From JBDHZU01 sp039812085 (lineage in GTDB: Bacteria; Actinomycetota; Actinomycetes; S36-B12; UBA10799), in assembly GCA_039812085.1 (NCBI GenBank), contig JBDHZU010000035.1, forward strand, positions 1-15,603: a stretch of 15,603 nucleotides of DNA, read 5' to 3'. The stretch's first letter is position 1, and each line of letters begins with the position of its first letter. The translations under genes and the position numbers were made by a program. The notes beneath the pieces are model-generated. The model ran no database searches, was not told the origin of the DNA, and saw nothing but the letters and a program-made list of their open reading frames with translations. Shown one piece after another: positions 7,077 to 13,332 of this stretch.

Positions 7077-8111
7077 ATGCCGAAGGTCGTCCTGGTCACG
7101 GGAGTTTCCCGCTACCTCGGTGGTCGCATGGCGCGAATCCTCACCGAGGACCCCACGATCGAACGGGTCGTGGGCGTGGATGTTGTTCCACCCAAGTTGG
7201 ATATTGGTGGCGCCGAGTTCGTGCGCGCCGATATTCGTAACCCCATCATCGCCAAGGTCATCAACGCGGCCGAGGTAGACACCGTGGTTCACATGGGCGT
7301 TATTGCCACGCCTGTACAGGCTGGTGGCCGCACCTCGATGAAGGAAATCAACGTCATCGGAACGATGCAGTTGCTTGCGGCTTGTCAGAAGGCGCCGTCG
7401 GTAAGCAAGCTCGTCGTCAAGTCCTCTACCTCGGTGTACGGAGCTGGCCCCAAAGATCCGGCCATGTTCACCGAAGACATGGAGCCCAAGCACACTCCGA
7501 CTTCTGGCTGGGCCAAAGACTCGGTCGAGGTTGAGGGTTACGTGCGCGGGTTCGCTCGCCGTCGCCCCGATGTCTCGGTCTCGACCTTGCGTTTCGCGAA
7601 CTTCCTCGGACCCCGCGTGGACACTCCGATGTCGAGTTACTTCGAGTTGCCGGTTATCCCAGCACTATTCGGCCACGATGCTCGCTTGCAGTTCATCCAC
7701 GAAGATGACGGACTTGAGGTGATGCGTCAGGCGACGGTTGATTCGCATCCCGGTATCTACAACGTGGCGGGCGACGGAATCATCATGTTGACCCAGGCCG
7801 CCCGTCGCGCAGGTCGACCAGTGATGCTGGTGCCACCGCAGGCAGCAGGAATTGTGGGAGCAATCGTTCGACGACTTGGTTTGGCGGACTTCTCGCCCGA
7901 GCAGGTTCGATTCCTGACTTATGGTCGAGGCGTCGATACGTCGCGGATGCGTTCCCAGTTCGGGTTCATTCCGCAGCACACCACCCCAGAAACTTTCGAT
8001 TCCTTCGTCAAGGCACATCGTCTGAATCGAGCGATGCCGCCGGAGCGAGTGGAAGCGGTCGAAGAACAACTCGTCTCACTGCTCACGGGAAAGGGTGCAA
8101 GCCATGGCTGA
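7077..8111 (+). CDS. NAD-dependent epimerase/dehydratase-like protein (extended SDR)
   Basis: This 344-residue protein belongs to the extended short-chain dehydrogenase/reductase family, near UDP-glucose epimerase-like proteins. The N-terminal NAD-binding motif is VTGVSRYLGG (7-16), D35 at the end of beta-2 suits NAD(H), and the active-site serine region is SSTSVYG (116-122). The catalytic YxxxK motif appears changed: the matching stretch is TPTSGWAKDSVEVEG, with K147 present but Ser at position 143 instead of Tyr. The protein may therefore be a non-canonical enzyme or a cofactor-binding regulator. A strong purine-rich ribosome binding site (GGTAGGGGGTAG) precedes ATG 7077. It is 104 nt after bS22 and overlaps the acyltransferase gene by 8 nt, so the pair is probably translationally coupled. 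The equivalent in Mycobacterium is annotated galE2, but galactose metabolism should not be assumed. Confidence 0.85.
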   Translation: MPKVVLVTGVSRYLGGRMARILTEDPTIERVVGVDVVPPKLDIGGAEFVRADIRNPIIAKVINAAEVDTVVHMGVIATPVQAGGRTSMKEINVIGTMQLLAACQKAPSVSKLVVKSSTSVYGAGPKDPAMFTEDMEPKHTPTSGWAKDSVEVEGYVRGFARRRPDVSVSTLRFANFLGPRVDTPMSSYFELPVIPALFGHDARLQFIHEDDGLEVMRQATVDSHPGIYNVAGDGIIMLTQAARRAGRPVMLVPPQAAGIVGAIVRRLGLADFSPEQVRFLTYGRGVDTSRMRSQFGFIPQHTTPETFDSFVKAHRLNRAMPPERVEAVEEQLVSLLTGKGASHG

Positions 8112-9144
8112 CGCACGAGTCATCCCTCTCAAGCAGGACCCCAAGCGTCCGAAGAAGAAGGCAGCAAAGAAGCCCGCCGCTAAGCGCACGCCCGCGTCTC
8201 GTAAGACCACGGGTGGTCGTGGTGGTGCGGCAGCCGCCGCGGCTGCAGTGGCAGAAGAGGCGATGCCGGAACACGCACCACTACCGGGTGCCGAACCAGC
8301 ACCCGTTGCATGGGACGAGAAGGTCGCTGACCTGTTCGCGTTCCTGCGTCGTCGGATCACTGGTGACTACGACGTGGACGAGTTCGGCTACGACCGTGAA
8401 TTGACCGACCGCATTCTGGCTGCGCCGTTCCGTCCGCTGTATTCCAAGTGGTTCCGAGTAGAGACGCATGGTTTGGAGAACGTTCCAGATACCGGTGGTG
8501 CATTGGTGGTGGCTAACCACTCAGGCACGGTGGCGATGGATGGTCTGATGACCAGTCTCGCGCTGCTGGATCATCACCCGGCCCGTCGTCAACTACGCAT
8601 GTTGGGCGCGAACTTAGTGTTCTCCCTGCCAGTGGTTGGTGACCTTGCGCGTAAGAGTGGTTCCACCTTGGCCTGCCAGCCCGACGCTGAACGACTCCTG
8701 CGTTCTGGTGAGTTGGTGGGTGTATTCCCCGAGGGGTTCAAGGGAATCGGTAAACCCTTCAGCGAGCGTTACAAATTACAGCGGTTTGGGCGCGGCGGCT
8801 TTGTGGCAGCGGCACTGAAGACCAAGACCCCGATCATCCCGTGCGCGATTGTTGGTGCTGAGGAGATCTACCCGATTATCGGCAACGCCAAGACGCTTGC
8901 CCGAATCCTCGGTGTTCCGTACTTCCCGATCACGCCGACCTTCCCGCTCCTTGGTCCGCTCGGCATGGTCCCGCTACCGAGTAAGTGGATTATCGAGTTC
9001 GGCGAACCCATCTATACCGACGAGTTCCCCGAAGGCGCCGCTGACGATCCGATGCTCGTGTTCAACCTGACCGACCAGGTGCGTGAGTCCATTCAGCAAA
9101 GCCTGTACCGCCTGCTCGTTCAGCGCCGTTCCGTCTTCCTCTAG
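8104..9144 (+). CDS. Lysophospholipid acyltransferase-family protein (PlsC/LPLAT, MGAT-like)
   Basis: A probable acyltransferase of 346 residues that would transfer acyl chains to a glycerol-phosphate-like or lipid acceptor at the membrane. The catalytic His-Asp block is NHSGTVAMD (138-146), in which the His-Asp spacing is longer than the classical HX4D of PlsC; the NHSGT form is seen in the MGAT-like LPLAT subgroup. The acceptor-binding motif is VFPEG (207-211), followed by KPFSERYKLQRFGRGGF. Residues 14-50 form a Lys/Ala-rich low-complexity tail (KRPKKKAAKKPAAKR, then an alanine run) not needed for catalysis. I chose ATG 8104 over GTG 8095 because AGGG (8092-8095) is well spaced for the ATG. 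The start overlaps the epimerase-like stop by 8 nt. The true substrate is unknown. Confidence 0.85.
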   Translation: MADARVIPLKQDPKRPKKKAAKKPAAKRTPASRKTTGGRGGAAAAAAAVAEEAMPEHAPLPGAEPAPVAWDEKVADLFAFLRRRITGDYDVDEFGYDRELTDRILAAPFRPLYSKWFRVETHGLENVPDTGGALVVANHSGTVAMDGLMTSLALLDHHPARRQLRMLGANLVFSLPVVGDLARKSGSTLACQPDAERLLRSGELVGVFPEGFKGIGKPFSERYKLQRFGRGGFVAAALKTKTPIIPCAIVGAEEIYPIIGNAKTLARILGVPYFPITPTFPLLGPLGMVPLPSKWIIEFGEPIYTDEFPEGAADDPMLVFNLTDQVRESIQQSLYRLLVQRRSVFL

Positions 9145-9174
9145 TACTGCTTGTCTTGCGCGTAGTTCTCGAGA

Positions 9175-9220
9175 CCGTTTGTACACACAAGCGGACTTGA
9201 GCTCCGCTCGACATTTTGTT
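9175..9220 (+). terminator. Two overlapping alternative hairpins with T-rich tail
   Basis: CCGTTTGT (9175-9182) pairs with ACAAGCGG (9187-9194) around a 4-nt loop. The last four bases also start a second stem, GCGGA (9191-9195) with TCCGC (9203-9207), so only one can form at a time. TTTTGTT follows at 9214-9220. It lies 30 nt after the acyltransferase stop and is a reasonable intrinsic terminator for the bS22-acyltransferase transcript. Confidence 0.45.
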
Positions 9221-9260
9221 ATCTCGGTAGACCTTGATTGAAGAGCGTCTGAGACGTATC

Positions 9261-9356
9261 TGAGCAGGAGCCCCGGAGGCCGGTGCCAAGGACTAATTGG
9301 TCGACGAGGACTGGAGCCGGGGCTTACTCATTCTCGTTCTCGCTTCATTCAGCGAG
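9261..9356 (+). ncRNA. Candidate structured RNA or complex bidirectional terminator
   Basis: AGCCCCGG (9269-9276) pairs perfectly with CCGGGGCT (9317-9324), closing a 40-nt region that contains a smaller CCAA/TTGG stem (9286-9300). Outer TGAG/CTCA (9261-9264/9327-9330) can extend the stem with an internal loop. A separate hairpin CTCGCT-TCATTC-AGCGAG follows at 9339-9356. Upstream TTGATT (9234-9239) and TATCTG (9257-9262) are 17 bp apart, a weak promoter-like pair that would start RNA near the closing stem. No known RNA family is recognised. A terminator for either convergent gene is the plainer reading. Confidence 0.3.
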
Positions 9357-9498
9357 TGAACGGTCGGGATCCGTTGAGGGATCACTGCCTGCATTGCGGT
9401 TCTTGAAGTCTCTTGTTCGGTGACAAAACGCAGCAACTATCAAGACATAGATGAACCCGATGGTTGTTTCGTCGATGACTGCAATCACATGTTGACTA

Positions 9499-10416
9499 TT
9501 ACCTAGCGGCAGCGGCGAATTGAGCGCGTAGGCGTTTGGCTGTGAAGACTGATCCGGCGGCAACACCAGCGGCAAGGCCAAGGGTTGCTGCGGCAGGCAC
9601 GCCGAGCTTGAGGGCGAGTCGTCGGGACCGGTAATCACGGATCTGCCAGCCCTTGGTGCGGGCGTATTCGCGTAGTTCGCGGTCGGGGTTGATGGCGACG
9701 GGGTTGCCTACTAGAGACAGCATGGGAATGTCGTTGGCGGAATCGGAGTAGGCCGAGCACCGACGCAGGTCCAGGCCCTGCTCTTCTGCGATGGCCCGCA
9801 CAGCTTCGGCTTTGGCCTCTTTGTGCATGGGTGGTCCGACCAGCTTGCCGGTGTAGATGCCGTCCTTCACTTCCGAGACGGTGCCGAGAGCACCGGTAAG
9901 CCCCAGACGTTCGGCGATGACTTCGGCTACCTCGATGGGGGTGGCGGACACGATCCAGACGCGTTGGCCGACGTCCAAGTGAGACTGGGCGATTGCCAGT
10001 GTTCCTGGCCACAGCTTGTCGACCATGTATTCCTCGAAGACGCTGTCACCGATGGCGCGCATTTGTTCGACACTGCGGCCTTTGACGATGGACAGCCCGT
10101 TTTCGATGATTTTCGCCATGTCTTCGAGGTCTTCAGTACCGCTGGCCATGAACTTGGCTTGTTTCCAGGCGAAGTCCGCCATATCGCGGGTGCTGAGCAC
10201 CTTGGCTTTGGCTAGCCCACGCGCGAGGGCAAAACTGCTGGCTCCCCGCATGATGGTGTTGTCCACATCGAAGAATGCGGCCGCAGTTCCATCAATTTCC
10301 GCTGCGGCAAACTGCCCGGTGGATGTCATCGGCGGCGAGAGTGGCCCTGTGCGGGCGCGATCCTCCACGGCAACCACGTCATCTGGCTGCGACTCGGTGG
10401 GGACAGATTCACTCAT
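9499..10416 (-). CDS. HAD-IB family hydrolase, SerB1-like phosphatase with C-terminal hydrophobic segment
   Basis: A 305-residue haloacid dehalogenase-superfamily phosphatase of the IB (SerB-like) subfamily. Motif I is FFDVDNTIMRG with nucleophile D50 and acid/base D52, motif II is VSATP with S157, motif III lysine is K199 or K202, and motif IV is YSDSANDIPML (223-233) with D225 and D229. Between motifs I and II lies a helical cap. The C-terminus (about 266-305) has a basic stretch RSRRLALK then an Ala/Gly/Leu-rich hydrophobic segment, probably a membrane anchor. The N-terminal 40 residues are polar and probably disordered. Family members include phosphoserine phosphatase and lipid-linked phosphatases; the substrate is uncertain, and a membrane-associated role is likely. 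The ATG at 10416 has GGGTGAG upstream. It is divergent from the ligase gene with only 41 bp between starts. Confidence 0.88.
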   Translation of the reverse strand: MSESVPTESQPDDVVAVEDRARTGPLSPPMTSTGQFAAAEIDGTAAAFFDVDNTIMRGASSFALARGLAKAKVLSTRDMADFAWKQAKFMASGTEDLEDMAKIIENGLSIVKGRSVEQMRAIGDSVFEEYMVDKLWPGTLAIAQSHLDVGQRVWIVSATPIEVAEVIAERLGLTGALGTVSEVKDGIYTGKLVGPPMHKEAKAEAVRAIAEEQGLDLRRCSAYSDSANDIPMLSLVGNPVAINPDRELREYARTKGWQIRDYRSRRLALKLGVPAAATLGLAAGVAAGSVFTAKRLRAQFAAAAR

Positions 10417-10426
10417 CCGCTCACCC

Positions 10427-10432
10427 TAATGT
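10427..10432 (+). promoter_or_regulatory. Possible -10 element for the acyl-CoA ligase gene
   Basis: TAATGT fits the TANNNT pattern in the 41-bp divergent spacer and would start the transcript near 10439. This leaves a 19-nt leader containing GTGGGAG (10442-10448) before the GTG at 10458, and makes the upstream in-frame GTG at 10431 unlikely as the start. No strong -35 is seen. Confidence 0.33.
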
Positions 10433-10457
10433 GAAACACCTGTGGGAGACTCCCCGC

Positions 10458-12089
10458 GTGGGAGCCAACCTTGCAGACCTCGTACGTGAGGCGGCAGCAA
10501 CGCGGCCAAACGTGCCAGCCGTCGTCTCGCAGGACCGCACGACGACCTGGTCAGAACTCGACCGCCTCGTTCACGCCGTTGCCGGTGGTTTGACCGCGCG
10601 CCGAATGGAACGCGGAGACCGTGTCGCGATTGTGCTGGGCAACAGCATCGAGTTCATCAGCAGCTACTTCGGGATTTTGCGTGCCGGCATGGTGGCGGTC
10701 CCGATGAACACTTCCTACACCGCAACCGAGATTGAGAACCTGCTGCGTTCCTCGGGGGCCCGGTTGGTCATCACCGATAGCGCCAGTGCCAAGAATGTTC
10801 GAGATGCGGCTGCCGGTATTTCGGTCGTTGAGGTAGGCACAGACGATTGGCGACGATTGACGGTGGGATCTACTCCACCACCGACTGAGGAGACCGACCC
10901 AGAGTCGCTTGCTGTTCTGATCTACACCGCAGGAACTTCTGGTGACCCCAAGGGCGCGATGTTGACGCATCGAGCGTTGACCGCGAACCTCGACCAGATT
11001 TTGGAACTCAAAGATCCGGCTGCGCTATTGCCGGACGATTCGGTTCTCATCGTGCTGCCGATGTTCCATATCTACGCACTGAACGCAGCTCTGGGAATGG
11101 TGGTCCGCCAGGGTGCCACTGCCGTGATCGCCGAGCGTTTCGACCCCATTGGAACCGCTGAATTGATCAAACGTCACAAGGTCACATTGGTGGCCGGGGC
11201 GCCCGCGATGTATGTCGCGTGGTCGGCGCTGTCCAACATCGCGGACTACTTGGCGGACGTTCGGATGTTGCAATGCGGTGCTGCACCTTTGCCGGTTTCT
11301 GTCGCCCAAGAGTTCGCCACCAAGGGTCTGCCGATTTGGGTTGGTTATGGAATGACCGAAGCCTCACCGGTCATCAGCACCACCTTGACCACAGGCCGAG
11401 CCAAGCTGGGTTCGGTTGGTCAGCCCATTCCTGGTGTTGAGATCCGCTTGGTTGATGAAGAAGGCAACGAGGTTCGTGACGGAGATCCGGGCGAGATCGT
11501 CGTCAAGGGTGCCAACCTGTTCTCCGGCTACTGGCCACATGGTGAAGATGGGCCTGACGATGATGGTTGGTTCCCCACGGGCGATGTTGCCGTGGCGGAT
11601 GCCGATGGGGACTTGCAGTTGGTTGACCGTCGTAGCGAGTTGATTCTGGTTTCTGGGTTCAACGTGTATCCACGGGAGATCGAGCAAGCAATCGGTACCC
11701 ATCCGGAGATTGACTCCATCGCAGTGCTCGGAGTTCCACATCCGGCGACGGGTGAAGCAGTCAAGGCGCTGGTAGTGCTCACTGCTGGATCGTCGCTGAC
11801 ACCAGAAGCAATCGTTGAATATGCCGGGACTCGTCTGGCACGTTTCAAGACTCCGACCATCGTGGATGTGGTGGATGAACTACCGCGTTCAGTGACCGGG
11901 AAGATCATGAAGGGCGCATTGCGCGCGATGCAGATCCCCATGGTGGCAAGTTCGGATGAGTTATATGCCGCGGCAGATCGGGTCCGCGCGGCCGAACAGG
12001 CTGATGCCGATCAAGCGGCCAGTCAGCAACCGACGGAATCAGCAGGACCGGAAGCCTCCGACGACAACGAGCAATCGAACCAAGAGTGA
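10458..12089 (+). CDS. AMP-forming acyl-CoA ligase (ANL superfamily, fatty-acyl-CoA synthetase-like)
   Basis: A 543-residue adenylate-forming enzyme that activates a carboxylic acid, probably a fatty acid, to acyl-AMP and then acyl-CoA. Motifs are YTAGTSGDPKGAML (P-loop, from residue 156), GYGMTEASPV (A5), WFPTGDVAVADADG (A7), DRRSELILVSGFNVYPREIE (A8) and PRSVTGKIMKG (A10) with catalytic lysine K482. The C-terminal 40 residues are Gln/Asp/Ser-rich and look disordered. I chose GTG 10458 because GGGAG ends 9 nt before it; the frame stays open further upstream only across the divergent HAD gene. The stop overlaps the next gene by 4 nt. K482 is the lysine class whose acetylation inactivates such enzymes, a possible AcuC target. 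The chain-length preference cannot be told; aromatic or other acids remain possible. Confidence 0.92.
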   Translation: MGANLADLVREAAATRPNVPAVVSQDRTTTWSELDRLVHAVAGGLTARRMERGDRVAIVLGNSIEFISSYFGILRAGMVAVPMNTSYTATEIENLLRSSGARLVITDSASAKNVRDAAAGISVVEVGTDDWRRLTVGSTPPPTEETDPESLAVLIYTAGTSGDPKGAMLTHRALTANLDQILELKDPAALLPDDSVLIVLPMFHIYALNAALGMVVRQGATAVIAERFDPIGTAELIKRHKVTLVAGAPAMYVAWSALSNIADYLADVRMLQCGAAPLPVSVAQEFATKGLPIWVGYGMTEASPVISTTLTTGRAKLGSVGQPIPGVEIRLVDEEGNEVRDGDPGEIVVKGANLFSGYWPHGEDGPDDDGWFPTGDVAVADADGDLQLVDRRSELILVSGFNVYPREIEQAIGTHPEIDSIAVLGVPHPATGEAVKALVVLTAGSSLTPEAIVEYAGTRLARFKTPTIVDVVDELPRSVTGKIMKGALRAMQIPMVASSDELYAAADRVRAAEQADADQAASQQPTESAGPEASDDNEQSNQE

Positions 12090-12328
12090 GTGCTCGCGTC
12101 ACTCTGATCGGCAAGCCGGACTGCCACCTATGTGAGCAGGCGGCCATCGTGATCGCGTCAGTCTGCGATGAACTCGACGTTGAGTGGGAACAGTTGTCGA
12201 TCCTGGACGATCCTTCGCTCGCCGATGAATATTGGGAGCAGATCCCGGTCACGCTGGTGGACGGCAAACCGCACGACATCTATCGCGTGAACCCAGAGCG
12301 TTTACGGTCTGCACTCGCGACGATGTAA
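12086..12328 (+). CDS. Small glutaredoxin-like thiol protein (DUF836 type)
   Basis: This 80-residue protein has a thioredoxin-fold pattern: beta strand RVTLIGKP, then the redox motif C13-H-L-C16 at the start of helix 1, a second strand VEWEQLSIL, and the cis-proline region QIPVTLVDGKP. It probably performs thiol-disulfide exchange, but its partner is unknown. It starts at GTG 12086 within the ligase stop (GTGA overlap), so the two are translationally coupled. A gene of this type sits just upstream of rex-hemA or hemA in many actinobacteria (Rv0508 before hemA in Mycobacterium, from memory). Here a toxin-antitoxin pair separates it from rex. An imperfect terminator-like hairpin follows. Confidence 0.85.
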   Translation: MSARVTLIGKPDCHLCEQAAIVIASVCDELDVEWEQLSILDDPSLADEYWEQIPVTLVDGKPHDIYRVNPERLRSALATM

Positions 12329-12361
12329 CCAGCCCCGTTAGTTGGACTGCTCGGCTAAGCA

Positions 12362-12381
12362 CTGTGGACACGCACCCACAG
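12362..12381 (+). terminator. Possible terminator after the glutaredoxin-like gene
   Basis: CTGTGG (12362-12367) pairs with CCACAG (12376-12381) around an 8-nt loop, 33 nt after the stop. No T-run follows directly (only TTCTTT about 7 nt later), so it is a weak candidate. Confidence 0.3.
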
Positions 12382-12438
12382 CGCATGTTCTTTCCATGAT
12401 GCTGTGCTGTAGCAACTGAGATACGCGATCAACATTTG

Positions 12439-12475
12439 CGGCATTTATTAGATATGCCGTACATTTGTACGTACA
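12439..12475 (+). promoter_or_regulatory. Operator-like inverted repeats upstream of the antitoxin gene
   Basis: CGGCAT (12439-12444) and ATGCCG (12454-12459) form a perfect inverted repeat around an AT-rich 9-bp centre. The centre and right arm contain TAGATA (12449-12454), a possible -10. Seven bp further is the perfect 10-bp palindrome TGTACGTACA (12466-12475), and GTAC occurs three times in 12459-12474. Ribbon-helix-helix antitoxins usually bind such repeats to repress their own operon, so this is the likely autoregulatory region. Confidence 0.5.
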
Positions 12476-12488
12476 CATGGAGGTACTG

Positions 12489-12764
12489 ATGGCGGCGACT
12501 GCGCGGCTGGAATTTCGGGTGACACCTGAGGACAGGGCAGTGATTGAGCGTGCTGCCCAGTTGGCCGGTGAACCCGTTACTGCGTTTGCGCGTACTGCAG
12601 CAGAGGAGCGGGCGCAGCGAATCGTTCGTGAACATGATGCGGCAACGACGGTGCCAGCAGAGTTCTTCGATGAACTCATTGCGGCACTGGACGAACCGCC
12701 TCAGACCAGCCCAGCTCTGGTGAAGGCAGCGAAGCGCCTGAACAAGACTGTCATCCGTGGCTGA
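12489..12764 (+). CDS. tacA: DUF1778 (TacA-like) ribbon-helix-helix antitoxin
   Basis: A 91-residue antitoxin of the DUF1778 family, partner of GNAT toxins. The N-terminus ARLEFRVTPEDRAVIERAA followed by LAGEPVTAFARTAAEERAQRIV is a ribbon-helix-helix DNA-binding fold (about 4-45). The C-terminal part, with FFDELIAALDEPPQTSPALVKAAKR, is the expected toxin-binding tail. I chose ATG 12489, which has GGAGG (12479-12483) 5 nt upstream; in-frame starts at 12465 and 12477 would lie inside the operator-like repeats or lack a binding site. The stop overlaps the toxin start by 8 nt, the classical antitoxin-first coupling. It probably neutralises the toxin and, together with it, represses the operon. 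Confidence 0.9.
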   Translation: MAATARLEFRVTPEDRAVIERAAQLAGEPVTAFARTAAEERAQRIVREHDAATTVPAEFFDELIAALDEPPQTSPALVKAAKRLNKTVIRG

Positions 12765-13263
12765 GAGATTTCGATCTCAGCGCTTTGATCCGGACCGCCA
12801 CGATGTCAGTAGTTTTTCCTGCGGAGAGCCAGAGCTAGACGCCTGGTTGCGTGAACAGGCTCATGGCGCTTCCCGACGTGGCACCGCGCTGACATGGGTG
12901 TGGATTGATGGCGATGAGTGCATCGTGGGCTATTACGCACTTGTTGCATCCAAAGTGGTGCGTGCCCAGGTGCCTTCTCGTATCGGCCGTGGTGGACCGG
13001 AGGAAATTCCTGCGGTGATGCTGGCGCGGCTTGCTTTATCGGAACATCTTCATGGTCGCGGGTTGGGGCCGGTATTGGTTGCGGATGCGCTCGAACGAGT
13101 CGTTGTTGCCACGCGAACAGTGGCTGCACGAGTGATCGTTGTCGATGCATTGTCCGAATCAGTCGCTGGGTTCTATGAGCACTTGGATTTCCGGCGCATC
13201 CCGGGAAGCCTCCGTCTCGTTCGCAAGATTTCTGATGTGGAAGCTGACCTGCGAAAGGGTTGA
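12757..13263 (+). CDS. tacT: GNAT-family toxin (TacT-like aminoacyl-tRNA acetyltransferase)
   Basis: A 168-residue GNAT acetyltransferase of the TacT/AtaT/ItaT toxin group. These toxins acetylate the amino group of charged tRNAs and block translation. Evidence includes the N-terminal CGEPELDAWLREQA, the strand VMLARLALSE leading to the acetyl-CoA pyrophosphate loop HGRGLG (99-104), the helix VLVADALERV, and GFYEHLDF with Y140, the tyrosine position that is catalytic in Salmonella TacT. The loop begins with His where Arg or Gln is usual. It starts at GTG 12757 inside the antitoxin gene. The target tRNA cannot be read from the sequence. A hairpin immediately overlaps its stop and seems to insulate rex. 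Confidence 0.9.
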   Translation: MAERFRSQRFDPDRHDVSSFSCGEPELDAWLREQAHGASRRGTALTWVWIDGDECIVGYYALVASKVVRAQVPSRIGRGGPEEIPAVMLARLALSEHLHGRGLGPVLVADALERVVVATRTVAARVIVVDALSESVAGFYEHLDFRRIPGSLRLVRKISDVEADLRKG

Positions 13264-13286
13264 TGTCCAGAAAGTGGACGTTATTT
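13263..13286 (+). terminator. Terminator-like hairpin at the toxin stop codon
   Basis: ATGTCCA (13263-13269) pairs with TGGACGT (13275-13281), seven pairs including one G-U, around the 5-nt loop GAAAG. TTATTT (13281-13286) follows at once. It starts at the last base of the toxin stop codon and is the most intrinsic-terminator-like hairpin in the window. Confidence 0.48.
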
Positions 13287-13294
13287 CGGAGGGT

Positions 13295-13312
13295 TTGTGC
13301 ACTCGTGCACAA
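13295..13312 (+). promoter_or_regulatory. Rex operator (ROP-like inverted repeat)
   Basis: TTGTGCAC-TC-GTGCACAA is a perfect inverted repeat with 8-bp arms. The TTGTG...CACAA ends match the known Rex operator in Streptomyces and Gram-positive bacteria (TTGTGAA-type arms); the inner bases are GCAC-type instead of GAAC-type. It lies 20 bp upstream of the rex start, overlaps the -35 region, and is followed by a -10. Rex bound to NAD+ would block transcription and NADH would release it, so autoregulation is likely. Confidence 0.85.
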
Positions 13313-13320
13313 GCTCGGCT

Positions 13321-13326
13321 TATCCT
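13321..13326 (+). promoter_or_regulatory. -10 element of the rex promoter, leaderless
   Basis: TATCCT fits TANNNT and ends exactly 6 bp before the GTG at 13333, so transcription is predicted to start at or beside the first base of the rex codon. No ribosome binding site precedes that GTG, which supports a leaderless message. The Rex operator covers the -35 region. Confidence 0.55.
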
Positions 13327-13332
13327 CTTTAG

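Larger units (their letters stand above)
9145..9498. other. 354-bp noncoding gap between convergent genes
   Basis: This gap separates the ends of the acyltransferase (+) and HAD phosphatase (-) genes. I see no convincing coding frame on either strand. It holds several inverted repeats in 9175-9356, listed separately, and a perfect 11-bp palindrome CGTCTGAGACG at 9246-9256. From 9357 to 9498 I see nothing recognisable. Confidence 0.6.

Noticed and set aside
9261..9356. tRNA or known small RNA in the convergent gap
   Set aside because: No tRNA T-arm or anticodon-arm pattern, and no 6C-type cytosine-rich loops; only generic hairpins are visible.
10275..10457. Upstream extension of the acyl-CoA ligase frame
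   Set aside because: It is antisense to the start of the HAD gene, and a good ribosome binding site supports GTG 10458.
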